Positions 16,506 through 25,723 of a stretch of 34,190 nucleotides of DNA are shown piece by piece. The stretch comes from Novosphingobium sp. Chol11. Lineage in GTDB: Bacteria > Pseudomonadota > Alphaproteobacteria > Sphingomonadales > Sphingomonadaceae. The stretch's first letter is position 1; each line of letters opens with the position of its first letter. The notes under the pieces are model-generated. The model saw only the letters and a program-made list of their open reading frames with translations, did not search any database and was not told the DNA's origin. The position numbers and the translations under genes are program-made. The DNA lies in the NCBI GenBank assembly GCA_945906105.1, contig CAMDQO010000004.1, positions 1-34,190 on the forward strand, given 5' to 3'.

Positions 16506-17096
16506 ATGCAAGTGTGCAGCCTCACCGCGAGTGATCTCGCCTGCCGCCGTGGCGAACGGGTGCTGTTCCGCGGGCTGTCTTTTGCGTTGGCACCAGGGGA
16601 TGCTTTGCAGGTCACCGGTTCCAACGGCGTCGGCAAGTCCAGTCTGCTCCGCATTGTCGCGGGTCTGCTGCGGCCGTTTCATGGCTCGGTGACAAGCGAG
16701 GGAGCTGTCGGCCTCGTCGATGAGCGACCCGCTCTCGATCCGCAGCTGCCGCTGGGCAAGGCGCTGGCCTTTTGGGCCGGGTTTGACGGTATCGGCTTTG
16801 TGGCGCGCGAATCGATCAGCGATGCGCTTGGCCTCTCCGGCCTGCTCGATGTGCCGGTGCGCTATCTCTCGACCGGACAGAAAAAGCGCGCCGCGCTGGC
16901 ACGGTTGCTGGGCCAGCAGGCTTCGGTATGGTTGCTCGATGAACCGCTGAATGGACTCGATACGGCGGCGAATAAAACAGTCGAGACGCTGATCGCCGAG
17001 CACTGCGCAGCGGGCGGGATCGCGCTGGTGGCTTCGCATCAGGCAATTGCCCTGCCCTCACCGCAGCGGATTGATCTGGCGGAGTTCGCGCCATGA
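16506..17096 (+). CDS. ccmA: Haem exporter ABC ATPase for cytochrome c maturation
   Basis: A 196-residue ABC ATP-binding subunit of the CcmABCD complex, which releases holo-CcmE for cytochrome c maturation at the inner membrane. It has Walker [10 protein letters not shown], the signature [15 protein letters not shown] (the LSxGQ form with KK is typical of CcmA), and Walker [13 protein letters not shown]. It ends with the short [13 protein letters not shown] region. ATG 16506 is used; GTG 16500 would add two residues. The stop overlaps the ccmB start (ATGA). ccmC and ccmD do not follow, so the rest of the system is elsewhere. Confidence 0.94.
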   Translation: MQVCSLTASDLACRRGERVLFRGLSFALAPGDALQVTGSNGVGKSSLLRIVAGLLRPFHGSVTSEGAVGLVDERPALDPQLPLGKALAFWAGFDGIGFVARESISDALGLSGLLDVPVRYLSTGQKKRAALARLLGQQASVWLLDEPLNGLDTAANKTVETLIAEHCAAGGIALVASHQAIALPSPQRIDLAEFAP

Positions 17097-17752
17097 TCGC
17101 CCGCCTCGCCCTGCTGCTGAAGCGCGATCTTGGCCTGCTGCTGTTTGGCGGCAGACGCGGCGGAACCTTGCTACCGCTGCTGTTCTTTCTTGCCGTGGCC
17201 ATGCTTTTTCCCTTCGCTATCGGACCAGACGCGCCGCTGCTGGCACGCACCGGCGGCGGGGTGATCTGGGTGGCTGCTCTGCTCGCGGCAATCCTGCCGC
17301 TTGACCGGCTGGTGGAACCTGACCTTGAGCTGGGCTTCTTCGATCAATGGGCCTTGCGCGGTATTGCCGAGGAATGGCTGCTGCTGGTGCGGATCATCGC
17401 CCACTGGCTAAGCTTCGGCCCGCCGCTGATGCTTGCCGCCCTGCCCGCTGCTGGTTTGCTAGGGATTGATGGCAATCAGCTGCGCATTGTCGAGCTTGGC
17501 CTGCTGGCGGGAACGCCTGGGCTGGCGGCGATTGGCGTCACCGTCGCCGCGCTCACCGCAGGCCTGCGCGGCGGCGCGGCGCTGGGCGGGATGCTGGTGG
17601 TGCCGCTGGCCATACCGCTGCTGGTGTTCGGCGCGGGAAGTCTGGCGACCGGCGGGACAAGCGGCTTGCCCCTGACCGGCGCGGTGAGCCTCATCCTGCT
17701 GGCGATTGCGCCCTTTGCTGCCGGTGCGGCGGTGCGAGGCGCGCGGGGTTAA
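17093..17752 (+). CDS. ccmB: Haem exporter permease for cytochrome c maturation
   Basis: The 219-residue membrane subunit that partners CcmA. The N terminus LALLLKRDLGLLLFGGRRGGTLLPLLFFLAV has the usual CcmB start: a short cytoplasmic amphipathic part and then the first helix. The region LPLDRLVEPDLELGFFDQWAL is the best-conserved CcmB block. About six hydrophobic segments are visible. The ATG overlaps the ccmA stop. The gene ends 17 bases before the convergent map stop, leaving no visible terminator. Confidence 0.93.
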   Translation: MIARLALLLKRDLGLLLFGGRRGGTLLPLLFFLAVAMLFPFAIGPDAPLLARTGGGVIWVAALLAAILPLDRLVEPDLELGFFDQWALRGIAEEWLLLVRIIAHWLSFGPPLMLAALPAAGLLGIDGNQLRIVELGLLAGTPGLAAIGVTVAALTAGLRGGAALGGMLVVPLAIPLLVFGAGSLATGGTSGLPLTGAVSLILLAIAPFAAGAAVRGARG

Positions 17753-17769
17753 GCCACGCGCGCCAACAC

Positions 17770-18594
17770 TCAATACGGCGGCTTATCCAGCCCCTTCGGG
17801 CTCGCGGTAAAAATCTCGCATCCGGTTTCGGTAATCCCGATCGAATGTTCGAACTGTGCCGAGAGCGATCGATCACGCGTTACCGCCGTCCAGCCATCTT
17901 CGAGCAGCTTCACTGGCGCCTTGCCGAGATTGATCATCGGCTCGATGGTGAAGAACATTCCGGGGCGCAGTTCCGGACCAGTGCCCGCGCGAGCGGCATG
18001 GACCACTTCGGGGGCATCGTGGAACAGGCGGCCAAGGCCGTGGCCGCAGAATTCGCGGACAACGCCGTAACGGTGCGCCTCAGCGTGTTTCTGGATCGCT
18101 GCGCCAATATCACCAAGCTTTGCGCCGGGTTTGGCTTGCTCGATGCCGAGCATCAGGCATTCATAAGTAACATCAACCAGCTTGCGCGCCTTCAGCGGCA
18201 CATCGCCGACGAGGTACATCCGGCTGGAATCGCCGTGCCAGCCATCGAGCAAGGGGGTGACATCGATGTTGACGATGTCTCCGTCCTTCAGCTGCTTGTC
18301 GCCGGGAATGCCGTGGCAGACAACATGGTTGATCGAGATGCAGCAGGAATGGGCATAGCCGCGATAGCCCAAGGTTGCCGGAACAGCACCCGCAGCCATG
18401 TTGAATTGGCGCACGAAGTCATCGAGTTCACCCGTTGTCACGCCGGGCTGCACCATGGGCACCAACGCATCGAGCGTTTCGGCAGCCAGTCGTCCGGCGC
18501 GGCGCATGTAGGCAAATGCCTCGGCATCGTGAAGCTTGATCGTGCCATCGCGCAGCGTGGTCTCGGCGGAATCTATCGTCTGATATTGTGTCAT
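17770..18594 (-). CDS. map: Methionine aminopeptidase, type I
   Basis: Removes the N-terminal methionine from new proteins when the next residue is small; essential and cytoplasmic. The five metal ligands are visible, numbering from ATG 18594: Asp111 (NIDVTP), Asp122 (HGDSSR), His185 (FCGHGLG), Glu218 (FTIEPM) and Glu249 (FEHSIGIT). His94 in VVCHGIP is the substrate-contacting histidine. At 274 residues it is a short type Ia enzyme without an N-terminal zinc finger. ATG 18594 is preferred over 18606 because a G-rich stretch lies just upstream of it. It is divergent from the leucyl aminopeptidase gene. Confidence 0.96.
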   Translation of the reverse strand: MTQYQTIDSAETTLRDGTIKLHDAEAFAYMRRAGRLAAETLDALVPMVQPGVTTGELDDFVRQFNMAAGAVPATLGYRGYAHSCCISINHVVCHGIPGDKQLKDGDIVNIDVTPLLDGWHGDSSRMYLVGDVPLKARKLVDVTYECLMLGIEQAKPGAKLGDIGAAIQKHAEAHRYGVVREFCGHGLGRLFHDAPEVVHAARAGTGPELRPGMFFTIEPMINLGKAPVKLLEDGWTAVTRDRSLSAQFEHSIGITETGCEIFTASPKGLDKPPY

Positions 18595-18676
18595 CGCACC
18601 CCACATAGCGGCTTATTTTGGCTTTTTCGAGTGCCACACTTGCCCTTGGCTCTCACAGGGCTAGAGATTCTTCACC

Positions 18677-20074
18677 ATGAGCGATAAAAACTCCCTGATT
18701 CAGCCTGATCGCGGCCAGAAGGCCACCGACATTCATCTTGTCACCAAGGACAGCCTGGCCGAATGGTCAAAGCGCCTTTCGGTGCCGCAGCGCGCCGCAC
18801 TTGCCGCGCAGAAGTTTGAAGGCGGCGGCTATGAATATGCCATTATCCCCCATGGCGATCACTGGTTCGTGGTCAGCGGCGTAGCCAATACGGCAAGCCT
18901 TTCCAGCTGGTGCATGGCCAAACTGGCCGAGGTGCTGCCCGCCGGAACCTATCGCCGCGCTGATGGCGATCCAGGCAAAGCGGCTTTCGGCTGGGTGACC
19001 GGGCAATACCGCTTTGATCGCTATCGCTCCGACGCGCCCGAAGATGCGCCGCGCATTCTGTTGAGCAAACAGGTCAAGGCCATCGACGCCATTCTGGCCG
19101 AGGCGGCAGCGACCGAACTGGTCCGCGATCTGGTCAATACTCCGGCTGAGGACATGGGGCCAGCCGAGCTTGAGGCTGTCGCCGCCGCACTGGCCAAGGC
19201 GCATCGCGGCGAGCTGCACGTGACCAAAGGTGATGTGCTCGAACGCGAATTTCCCATGGTTCACATGGTTGGCCGCGCTGCCGGGCGAGCCCACGCCCCG
19301 CGCATGATCGAGCTCGAATGGGGCGATCCAAAGAATCCGCGCGTGGCGGTGATCGGTAAGGGCGTGTGCTTCGATTCAGGCGGGCTCGATATCAAGCCAT
19401 CGTCGGGCATGCTGCTGATGAAGAAAGACATGGGCGGCGCGGCCCATGCGCTGGCGCTGGCCGGATTGATCATGGAAGCGCGCCTGCCGGTGCGGCTGCA
19501 TCTGCTGGTTCCGGCAGTGGAAAATGCCGTGTCGGGCAACGCCTTCCGCCCCGGTGACGTGCTGCGCAGCCGTGCGGGAATCAGCGTCGAAATCGGCAAT
19601 ACCGATGCCGAAGGACGGCTGGTACTGGGTGATGCGATCACCAAGGCGGGCGAGGGCGCTGGTGGTTCCCGGCCCCATTTCATGATCGATTTTGCCACAC
19701 TCACCGGCGCGGCGCGGGTTGCATTGGGGCCGGACCTTCCCGCGCTGATGACTCGCGAGGATGCGACGGCTGAGGCGCTGCTCAAAGCGGGTGTGGAACA
19801 TGACGATATGGTCTGGCGTCTGCCACTGTTCGGCCCTTATCGCGAATGGCTGAAGTCAGACATCGCCGACATCAACAACAGCCACAGCAACGGTTTTGCC
19901 GGAGCATCGGTCGCGGGCCTGTTCCTCGATCGCTTCGTGCCGGAAGGCGTGGACTGGGCGCACTTCGATACCTTCGCCTGGCGTCCCGTCGCCAAACCAG
20001 GACGACCCAAGGGCGGCGATGCGCTGGGTCTGCGGGCAGCGTGGCACATGCTGAAGGCGCGGTATGGGGTTTAA
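18677..20074 (+). CDS. Leucyl aminopeptidase family protein (M17)
   Basis: A 465-residue di-metal aminopeptidase that removes N-terminal residues from peptides in the cytoplasm. The catalytic domain shows GKGVCFDSGGLDIKP (Lys228, Asp233), MKKDMGGAAHAL, and the family signature NTDAEGRLVLGDA (Asp310, Glu312), all metal- or substrate-binding parts of M17 enzymes. The N-terminal domain (about residues 1-150) is divergent, as is usual. The start ATG has no strong ribosome binding site but gives the expected length. It sits divergently beside map, so two N-terminal-trimming peptidases are neighbours. Calling it pepA or pepB would be over-reading. Confidence 0.93.
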   Translation: MSDKNSLIQPDRGQKATDIHLVTKDSLAEWSKRLSVPQRAALAAQKFEGGGYEYAIIPHGDHWFVVSGVANTASLSSWCMAKLAEVLPAGTYRRADGDPGKAAFGWVTGQYRFDRYRSDAPEDAPRILLSKQVKAIDAILAEAAATELVRDLVNTPAEDMGPAELEAVAAALAKAHRGELHVTKGDVLEREFPMVHMVGRAAGRAHAPRMIELEWGDPKNPRVAVIGKGVCFDSGGLDIKPSSGMLLMKKDMGGAAHALALAGLIMEARLPVRLHLLVPAVENAVSGNAFRPGDVLRSRAGISVEIGNTDAEGRLVLGDAITKAGEGAGGSRPHFMIDFATLTGAARVALGPDLPALMTREDATAEALLKAGVEHDDMVWRLPLFGPYREWLKSDIADINNSHSNGFAGASVAGLFLDRFVPEGVDWAHFDTFAWRPVAKPGRPKGGDALGLRAAWHMLKARYGV

Positions 20075-20118
20075 TCTGCGGGAGCGGCGTGAATACCAAT
20101 CCCACAGATATTCCTCCT

Positions 20119-20709
20119 CTATTCGTCGCTGGCCGCTGGTTCAGGAGCAAGTTCAGGCATGTCTTCCATCGGCGCTTCTTCCTTCGGCGTATCAAAGGCA
20201 GACTTCGGAATCTGAACGGATGAGAGCTTCCAGCCAAGACCGCTCATCTTGAAGCCCAGTGTGGTTGCCTTATCGGTTGCCACGCCTTGAGGTCGCGCTT
20301 CGAAGTGCCCGAAACTTTTGCTGACGATCACCCAGTTGGGCGCCTTGGCGGCGGCGCCAGTTGCAGGCGAATCAAGCTTTCCTTCCTCGATAATCGCCTT
20401 CAGCCCTTGCGGAGTGACCAGGCCTTCAATCAGCATATTGACGAAGCCCATCGCCATCTGACCTTCGGGGCCATCAGCGTTTTTGCCCTCTTTCTGCATT
20501 TCAGCCATCATCTGCGCGCGCAGCTGGCCTTTGATTGATTCCTTTACGGCGGGCATATCGACATTGGCGGTGATCGCGGCATTGTCGCCTTTCTTCACCG
20601 CTTCGATCAGCGCGGTGAGCGAAGATTCTTGCGAAGAGTATGCCCAGCCACCCATGCCCAGCCCCAGAACAGCCAGCAGGCCAATGCCGATAATAATCCA
20701 CTTCTTCAT
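20119..20709 (-). CDS. DUF2939-like membrane-anchored protein
   Basis: A 196-residue protein beginning with a single membrane anchor or uncleaved signal (KKWIIIGIGLLAVLGLGMGGWAY). The following segment SSLTALIEAVKKGDNAAITANVDMPAVKESIKGQLRAQM fits the DUF2939 pattern, in which an array of helices follows a phrase like 'D..AL...VD.PA.R.S.K.QL'. The C-terminal 30 residues are acidic and proline-rich (EEAPMEDMPELAPEPAASDE). ATG 20709 is supported by GGAGG six bases upstream; the longer frame upstream is not used. It faces the periplasm by prediction. Function unknown. Confidence 0.8.
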   Translation of the reverse strand: MKKWIIIGIGLLAVLGLGMGGWAYSSQESSLTALIEAVKKGDNAAITANVDMPAVKESIKGQLRAQMMAEMQKEGKNADGPEGQMAMGFVNMLIEGLVTPQGLKAIIEEGKLDSPATGAAAKAPNWVIVSKSFGHFEARPQGVATDKATTLGFKMSGLGWKLSSVQIPKSAFDTPKEEAPMEDMPELAPEPAASDE

Positions 20710-20806
20710 TAACGCCTCCGGTTTGTGTGGCCCGCACAGTCCCAGAAATATTTCGCCACTGCAACCGCGCAAGGTGCCAGCGAGAGCGAAGGAGTGCCGC
20801 GCTAAC

Positions 20807-20833
20807 TTGCCTGAAAGGCCTTCTTTGTATAAG
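20807..20833 (+). promoter_or_regulatory. Possible promoter for the SH3-argC pair
   Basis: TTGCCT (20807-20812) and TATAAG (20828-20833) are separated by 15 bases, slightly short for a housekeeping promoter, and lie 35 bases before the TTG start at 20868. It is the best match in the gap between the divergent DUF2939-like gene and this pair. Confidence 0.3.
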
Positions 20834-20867
20834 CGCCCCGGTTCCCGATCAAAGGGATGAGGGGCTA

Positions 20868-21212
20868 TTGACCGAAACAGCTGATCTTGATGGCAAGTGC
20901 TTCGTGCTTACTGGGCCCATGAAAATCGCTGACCCGATGCATACACCCGTGCGCGGCGATCTGGCGCATATTGGCCTCGCAGGGCGCTATTTCGTGCCGC
21001 ATTATGCCGTCCCCATCACGCGCAGGATTACTACCGACGGCGCAGAGCTGCGCGCATCCAGCCGCGCTGACAGCGATGTGCTGACGCAGCTTGATGGTGG
21101 CAGCCTGTTTGAAGTGCTCGATATTGCAGGCAGCACGGCTTGGGGTCAGGCTGGCGGCGAGAACGGCTTTGTCGGCTATGTCGCACTGGACCGGCTTGAG
21201 GCCGAGACGTGA
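20868..21212 (+). CDS. Small SH3-like domain protein
   Basis: A 114-residue protein resembling the N-terminal SH3-like module of alphaproteobacterial NlpC/P60 (C40) peptidases, but without the peptidase domain. DPMHTPVRGDLAHIGLAGRYFVPHYAVP is the recognisable start of that module. ELRASSRADSDVLTQLDGGSLFEVLDIAGSTAWGQA and GFVGYVALDRL match bacterial SH3 repeats that bind cell wall or peptide. It has no signal peptide. The TTG at 20868 is chosen because GAGGGG lies just upstream and the N terminus then fits; ATG 20920 is the main alternative. The stop overlaps the argC GTG (GTGA), so it is coupled to argC. Confidence 0.75.
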   Translation: MTETADLDGKCFVLTGPMKIADPMHTPVRGDLAHIGLAGRYFVPHYAVPITRRITTDGAELRASSRADSDVLTQLDGGSLFEVLDIAGSTAWGQAGGENGFVGYVALDRLEAET

Positions 21213-22132
21213 GCGCCAGCGTCTTCATTGACGGCGCTGCAGGAACAACCGGCCTCGAAATTCTGGACCGGCTGGCGGGCAGAGCCGAATTTTCGCTGAT
21301 CACCCTTGATGATGCCCAGCGCAAATCAGCCAACGCACGTCGGGATGCCTTTCACGCTGCCGATTTCGCCGTGCTGTGCCTGCCTGATGATGCCGCGATA
21401 GAGGCGGTGGCCTTGGCAGAAGGCGCGAAAGTGCGGATCATCGACGCCTCCTCAGCCCACCGCGTCAGCCCGGGCTGGACCTATGGCTTTCCCGAGATTG
21501 TCGGGCGCGATGCCGTGGCGGGTGCCCGCCGCGTCACCAATCCCGGCTGCTATCCTTCTGGCTTCATCGCGCTGATCGCACCACTGGTGCGCGCGGGACT
21601 GTTGCCGGCCGACTGGCCCTATACGGTCAACGCTGTCTCGGGCTATTCGGGCGGCGGCAAAGCAATGATCGCGCGGTTTGAGGACGATGCCGACATCGCT
21701 TTTCGCGCCTATGGCCTTGGCATGGGGCATAAACACGTGCCCGAAATGCAGGCTCTTTCAGGTCTTGTGCATCAGCCGCTTTTCGCCCCATCAGTAATTC
21801 CGGCGCATCGCGGCATGATGGTCGAAGTGCCCTTGCAGCTGGGCGCGATGGGCACTGCAACCACATCGCAAGCACTGCGCAAGTGCCTTGCAAAGTTCTA
21901 TACCGACAGTGCAATCGTTACGGTCCATGATGAAACGCCCGACGAACTTTTGCTGCGTCGCTCAATGGCACCCAGTGACCGGCTTGACCTGCATGTCTTC
22001 GGATCGCCCGATGGCTCACAGGCCCGGCTCATCGCCTTGCTCGACAATCTAGGTAAAGGCGCGAGCGGAGCGGCGGTGCAGAACCTCAATCTGATGGCGG
22101 GGCTTGATGAAACGGCTGGCCTAAGCCTTTGA
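21209..22132 (+). CDS. argC: N-acetyl-gamma-glutamyl-phosphate reductase, type 2
   Basis: Reduces N-acetylglutamyl phosphate with NADPH to the semialdehyde, the third step of arginine synthesis. At 307 residues it belongs to the shorter type-2 group common in alphaproteobacteria. The N-terminal cofactor loop is FIDGAAGTTGLEILDRL. The catalytic cysteine is Cys114 in TNPGCYPSGFIAL, and VSGYSGGGKAMI is the conserved region after it. HVPEMQ is the substrate-binding segment. The GTG start overlaps the SH3 gene stop. A weak hairpin with a T-run follows the stop. Identification is secure. Confidence 0.95.
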   Translation: MSASVFIDGAAGTTGLEILDRLAGRAEFSLITLDDAQRKSANARRDAFHAADFAVLCLPDDAAIEAVALAEGAKVRIIDASSAHRVSPGWTYGFPEIVGRDAVAGARRVTNPGCYPSGFIALIAPLVRAGLLPADWPYTVNAVSGYSGGGKAMIARFEDDADIAFRAYGLGMGHKHVPEMQALSGLVHQPLFAPSVIPAHRGMMVEVPLQLGAMGTATTSQALRKCLAKFYTDSAIVTVHDETPDELLLRRSMAPSDRLDLHVFGSPDGSQARLIALLDNLGKGASGAAVQNLNLMAGLDETAGLSL

Positions 22133-22143
22133 TGCCTGTTTTT

Positions 22144-22165
22144 TAGGCATGCTCGCCTAATTTTT
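22144..22165 (+). terminator. Weak terminator-like hairpin after argC
   Basis: TAGGC (22144-22148) pairs with GCCTA (22155-22159) over a six-base loop and is followed by ATTTTT (22160-22165). An overlapping alternative, ATGCCT with AGGCAT, starts at the argC stop codon. The stem is short, so termination would be partial at best. Confidence 0.4.
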
Positions 22166-22286
22166 AATCACTCAATTGGCCCCCAGTCATCAAATTTCTG
22201 TCGCCTGCAGCACATCTTCGCTCATATTCTTGCGAATCCCCCCTTTTCGGGTGCTTACGCTTGGCCTAGGGCCATTGCAGAGCCTT

Positions 22287-22301
22287 TGGCATGATTCTTG
22301 T
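22287..22301 (+). promoter_or_regulatory. Sigma-54-type promoter for glnB-glnA
   Basis: TGGCATGATTCTTGT fits the -24/-12 pattern TGGCAC-N5-TTGC except at two positions, giving GG-N10-GT rather than GG-N10-GC. It lies about 80 bases before the glnB start, putting the transcript start near 22312. Control of glnBA by sigma-54 and NtrC is known in other proteobacteria; no clear NtrC-binding palindrome was found upstream. Confidence 0.6.
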
Positions 22302-22304
22302 TAG

Positions 22305-22718
<414 letters not shown>

Positions 22719-22801
22719 CCGAATTCCCGCCCCATAACGGGATGGGAGGAGCGGGGCCAAAGCTTAGCAAGGCCCGGTTCCACGTTACTCGAAGCAACTC
22801 T

Positions 22802-22826
22802 AACCCTTCCCTCTGGCGGAAGGGGG
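22802..22826. repeat. Hairpin in the glnB-glnA gap
   Basis: CCCTTCC and GGAAGGG form a 7-bp stem-loop shortly before the glnA ribosome binding site. An additional imperfect palindrome rich in CCCGCC/GGCGGG-like runs lies at 22728-22757. Both look like small GC-rich repeats of the kind seen around folC, but sequence identity to those elements is not clear. They could set the glnB:glnA ratio by limiting read-through or stabilising RNA. Confidence 0.45.
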
Positions 22827-22843
22827 ATCAAGAAGGATAAAAA

Positions 22844-24253
22844 ATGGCCAAGGCAAGCGACATCCTGAAGCGTATCAAGGATGAAGAAATCGAATGGATT
22901 GATCTGCGTTTCACCGACCCCAAGGGCAAGTGGCAGCATCTGACAATGGTCGCCTCGATGATTGGCGAAACCGAGCTTGAGGACGGCCTGATGTTCGACG
23001 GTTCGTCGATCGAAGGCTGGAAAGCGATCAACGAATCGGACATGATCCTCATGCCCGATCTCGATGCGGTCTATATCGATCCGTTCAGCGCCACCCCGAT
23101 GATGATCCTGTGCTGCGATATCGTCGAACCTTCGACCGGCGAACTCTACAGCCGCGATCCGCGTTCGACCGCCAAGCGCGCCGAAGCCTTCGTCAAGACA
23201 AGCGGCGTGGGCGATACTGTCTATGTCGGTCCGGAAGCCGAGTTCTTCCTGTTTGACGACGTTCGCTTCTACGACGGCTATGACGGCAACGGCTTCAAGA
23301 TCGACGACATCGAGCTGCCGACCAATGGCAACCGCGAATATGAAGGTGGCAACCTTGCCCACCGTCCTCGCGCCAAGGGTGGTTACTTCCCCGTCGCACC
23401 GATCGACTCCTGTGTCGACATCCGCGGCGAGATGGTTTCGACCATGATCGAAATGGGCCTGCCTTGCGACAAGCACCACCACGAAGTCGCCTCGGCTCAG
23501 CATGAGCTGGGCCTGACCTTCGGCAAGCTCGTTGAAACGGCTGACCGCATGCAGGTGTACAAGTATGTCGTGCAGCAGGTTGCTCAGGCTTACGGCAAGA
23601 CCGCAACCTTCATGCCCAAGCCGATCAAGACCGATAACGGTTCTGGCATGCACACCCATATCTCGATCTGGGAAGGCAAGAAGCCGCTGTTCGCCGGTAA
23701 CGGCTATGCCGGTCTGTCCGACATGTGCCTCTATTTCATCGGTGGCGTCATCAAGCACGCCAAGTCGCTCAATGCCTTCACCAACCCGACCACCAACAGC
23801 TACAAGCGCTTGGTGCCGGGCTATGAAGCCCCCGTGCTGCTCGCCTATTCGGCGCGTAACCGGTCGGCCTCATGCCGTATCCCTTACGGTGCCGGTGAGA
23901 AGGCCAAGCGCGTGGAATTCCGCTTCCCTGATGCGATGGCCAACCCCTACCTGTGCTATGCCGCACTGCTGATGGCCGGTCTCGACGGAATCAAGAACAA
24001 GATCCATCCGGGCGAAGCCATGGACAAAAACCTCTATGATCTGCCGCCAGCAGAATTGGCTCAGGTGCCAACGGTTTGCGGTTCATTGCGCGAAGCCCTT
24101 GAATGCCTTGAGGCCGACAACGACTATCTGGTGCAGGGCGGCGTCTTTACCAAGGATCAGATCGAAGCCTACATTGAGCTCAAGTGGCCCGAAGTGATGC
24201 GCTGGGAAACCACGCCTTCGGCTGTTGAATTCGACATGTATTACAGCTGGTAA
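22844..24253 (+). CDS. glnA: Glutamine synthetase, type I (beta)
   Basis: Joins ammonia to glutamate with ATP; the main entry of nitrogen into the cell, as a dodecamer. The protein is 469 residues, a standard GSI length. It has the N-terminal [10 protein letters not shown], metal and ATP motifs [36 protein letters not shown], and FRFPD. Tyr398 in NLYDLPPAE is the adenylylation site (Tyr397 in E. coli), so it is the GlnE-regulated beta subtype, in keeping with the adjacent PII gene. GAAGGA lies nine bases before the ATG. A strong terminator follows. Confidence 0.98.
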   Translation: MAKASDILKRIKDEEIEWIDLRFTDPKGKWQHLTMVASMIGETELEDGLMFDGSSIEGWKAINESDMILMPDLDAVYIDPFSATPMMILCCDIVEPSTGELYSRDPRSTAKRAEAFVKTSGVGDTVYVGPEAEFFLFDDVRFYDGYDGNGFKIDDIELPTNGNREYEGGNLAHRPRAKGGYFPVAPIDSCVDIRGEMVSTMIEMGLPCDKHHHEVASAQHELGLTFGKLVETADRMQVYKYVVQQVAQAYGKTATFMPKPIKTDNGSGMHTHISIWEGKKPLFAGNGYAGLSDMCLYFIGGVIKHAKSLNAFTNPTTNSYKRLVPGYEAPVLLAYSARNRSASCRIPYGAGEKAKRVEFRFPDAMANPYLCYAALLMAGLDGIKNKIHPGEAMDKNLYDLPPAELAQVPTVCGSLREALECLEADNDYLVQGGVFTKDQIEAYIELKWPEVMRWETTPSAVEFDMYYSW

Positions 24254-24279
24254 GCTGCGATCATCAGATCAACGAATGA

Positions 24280-24310
24280 GGGCGTCCGGAGAAATCCGGG
24301 CGCCCTTTTT
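24280..24310 (+). terminator. Rho-independent terminator of glnBA
   Basis: An 11-position stem (24280-24290 with 24295-24305, one mismatch) with a GAAA tetraloop is followed by TTTTT (24306-24310). It ends the glnBA transcript. The last T is also the first base of the convergent glycosyltransferase stop codon. In the other direction there is no T-run. Confidence 0.9.
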
Positions 24311-25569
24311 CATCCGGCGTGGCGCAATTCGGACGACCAGCGCCGAGTTAGCCAACTGCGTGTGTCAACATTGCGTTCAGCCGCATGGGCCAGGGCAGCA
24401 GTATAAACCTCGTCCAGCAGCACATCGAAGGTGCGCTCCCAGCTAAAGCGTGATTGAACATGCGCCCGTGCTGCCTGCCCCATGGCGCGATAATCAGAAT
24501 GCCAGATCGCCTCGACATTGCGGGCCATCACCTCGATATCGTCAACCGGCCCAAGTAAGCCGAGGCCCGCAGGAACCCGCGCAGGCATGGCACCAGAAGC
24601 GACACCAACCACCGGCAGTCCACTTGCCTGCGCTTCAACAACCGAAATGCCTAAGGTTTCGTCAGCCATGGCGGAAACATAGATATCGCTGGAAGCCATG
24701 GCCCTTGCCAGCTGCAGGCGATCACCGACAAAGCCTGGCAGCACGATTGACAGCCCTTCCGACTGTGCCTCGGCAGCAAGCTTCTCACGCAGTTTTCCGT
24801 CTCCCAGCATGACCAGCGATGCACCCATTTCGGCGGGCAACTGGCGGAACATCGCTACCAGACGATCAGCCCGCTTTTCATTATCGATGCGTCCAGCATA
24901 GATCAGCAAAGGCCCATCAGCGCTCAGCCCCAGCACTTCACGGAAGGCGGGATCGCGGCGCTTTGGATCAAACAAGGATGTATCAATGCCAAGATCAATC
25001 ACATCGACGTGATTGATCGCGTAGCTCTGCAACACCGCGCGCATATCTTCGGCAAGGGTATAGACCCGGTCAAATTCACGGTACGTCCGCTCTGCATAGC
25101 CAACACTCAACTTGCGCAGGCCGCCCGCGAGCATCTTGCCAAGCAGTTCGGCACTAACCCGGTGGATATGGGCATTGGGAAAATCGGTGTGGTATCCGGC
25201 CACCAGCGCGGTGCGAGGATGGGCGCGGCGATGATTGATCGCGGTCCATGGCAATAACCACGGGCACAGCGATTCGATAATCTCCGGGCGGTATCGTTCA
25301 AGCACTTCGCGCACCGCTGAAGTGCGCAGGATGAACCGGTAATTCGGGCTGCCGCGCACCTGTTCGGCACCAATTTCCACCCAGATATGGCGTCCGTCTT
25401 CGATCACCTTGTCTTCCGGACCGGGTACGATCTGCATCAGCCGATGCGGGGTGCGGTTCAGAATATGCTGCCGCTTTTCACGAAGGTACGTGCTCACCCC
25501 GCCGCCGCCATGCGGCGCATAGCTTTGTGTCAGATCACAGATCAAAAGTTCGGATGAAGCACCAGTCAT
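24310..25569 (-). CDS. Glycosyltransferase family 4
   Basis: A 419-residue GT-B fold glycosyltransferase that moves a sugar from a nucleotide donor to an acceptor at the cytoplasmic membrane face. The N-terminal SYAPHGGGGVSTYL is the acceptor-side glycine loop typical of GT4. GPLLIYAGRIDNEKRADRL and the donor-side ETLGISVVEAQASGLPVVG (the E-x7-E motif) are diagnostic. The acceptor is unknown; no polysaccharide genes adjoin. ATG 25569 begins MTGASSELLICDL. An inverted repeat touches the start codon (25570-25588). Confidence 0.88.
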   Translation of the reverse strand: MTGASSELLICDLTQSYAPHGGGGVSTYLREKRQHILNRTPHRLMQIVPGPEDKVIEDGRHIWVEIGAEQVRGSPNYRFILRTSAVREVLERYRPEIIESLCPWLLPWTAINHRRAHPRTALVAGYHTDFPNAHIHRVSAELLGKMLAGGLRKLSVGYAERTYREFDRVYTLAEDMRAVLQSYAINHVDVIDLGIDTSLFDPKRRDPAFREVLGLSADGPLLIYAGRIDNEKRADRLVAMFRQLPAEMGASLVMLGDGKLREKLAAEAQSEGLSIVLPGFVGDRLQLARAMASSDIYVSAMADETLGISVVEAQASGLPVVGVASGAMPARVPAGLGLLGPVDDIEVMARNVEAIWHSDYRAMGQAARAHVQSRFSWERTFDVLLDEVYTAALAHAAERNVDTRSWLTRRWSSELRHAG

Positions 25570-25588
25570 GCCCGCCTATCGAGCGGGC
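25570..25588. repeat. Inverted repeat abutting the glycosyltransferase start codon
   Basis: GCCCGC (25570-25575) and GCGGGC (25583-25588) form a six-base-pair stem with a seven-base loop. In the minus-strand RNA the hairpin ends exactly at the ATG, covering the place where a ribosome binding site should be. It could lower translation, or indicate that the annotated start is not the main one. Confidence 0.5.
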
Positions 25589-25723
25589 AATTATGACATC
25601 GCAGTGACTAATGCGATCATGAGAGCGGATTAAGCCGTTGAGTTGCGTCCGCAAATCGGTCGTGCAGCAATATTATCAAGCAGCGGCGTGCGGAAAAGCG
25701 AGCTTGCCACTTGCCACCTCCTG

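Noticed and set aside
20074..20109. ATCTG-GGG/CCC-CAGAT inverted repeat between the aminopeptidase and DUF2939-like genes
   Set aside because: Long loop, one mismatch and no T-run on either strand, so not convincing as a terminator.
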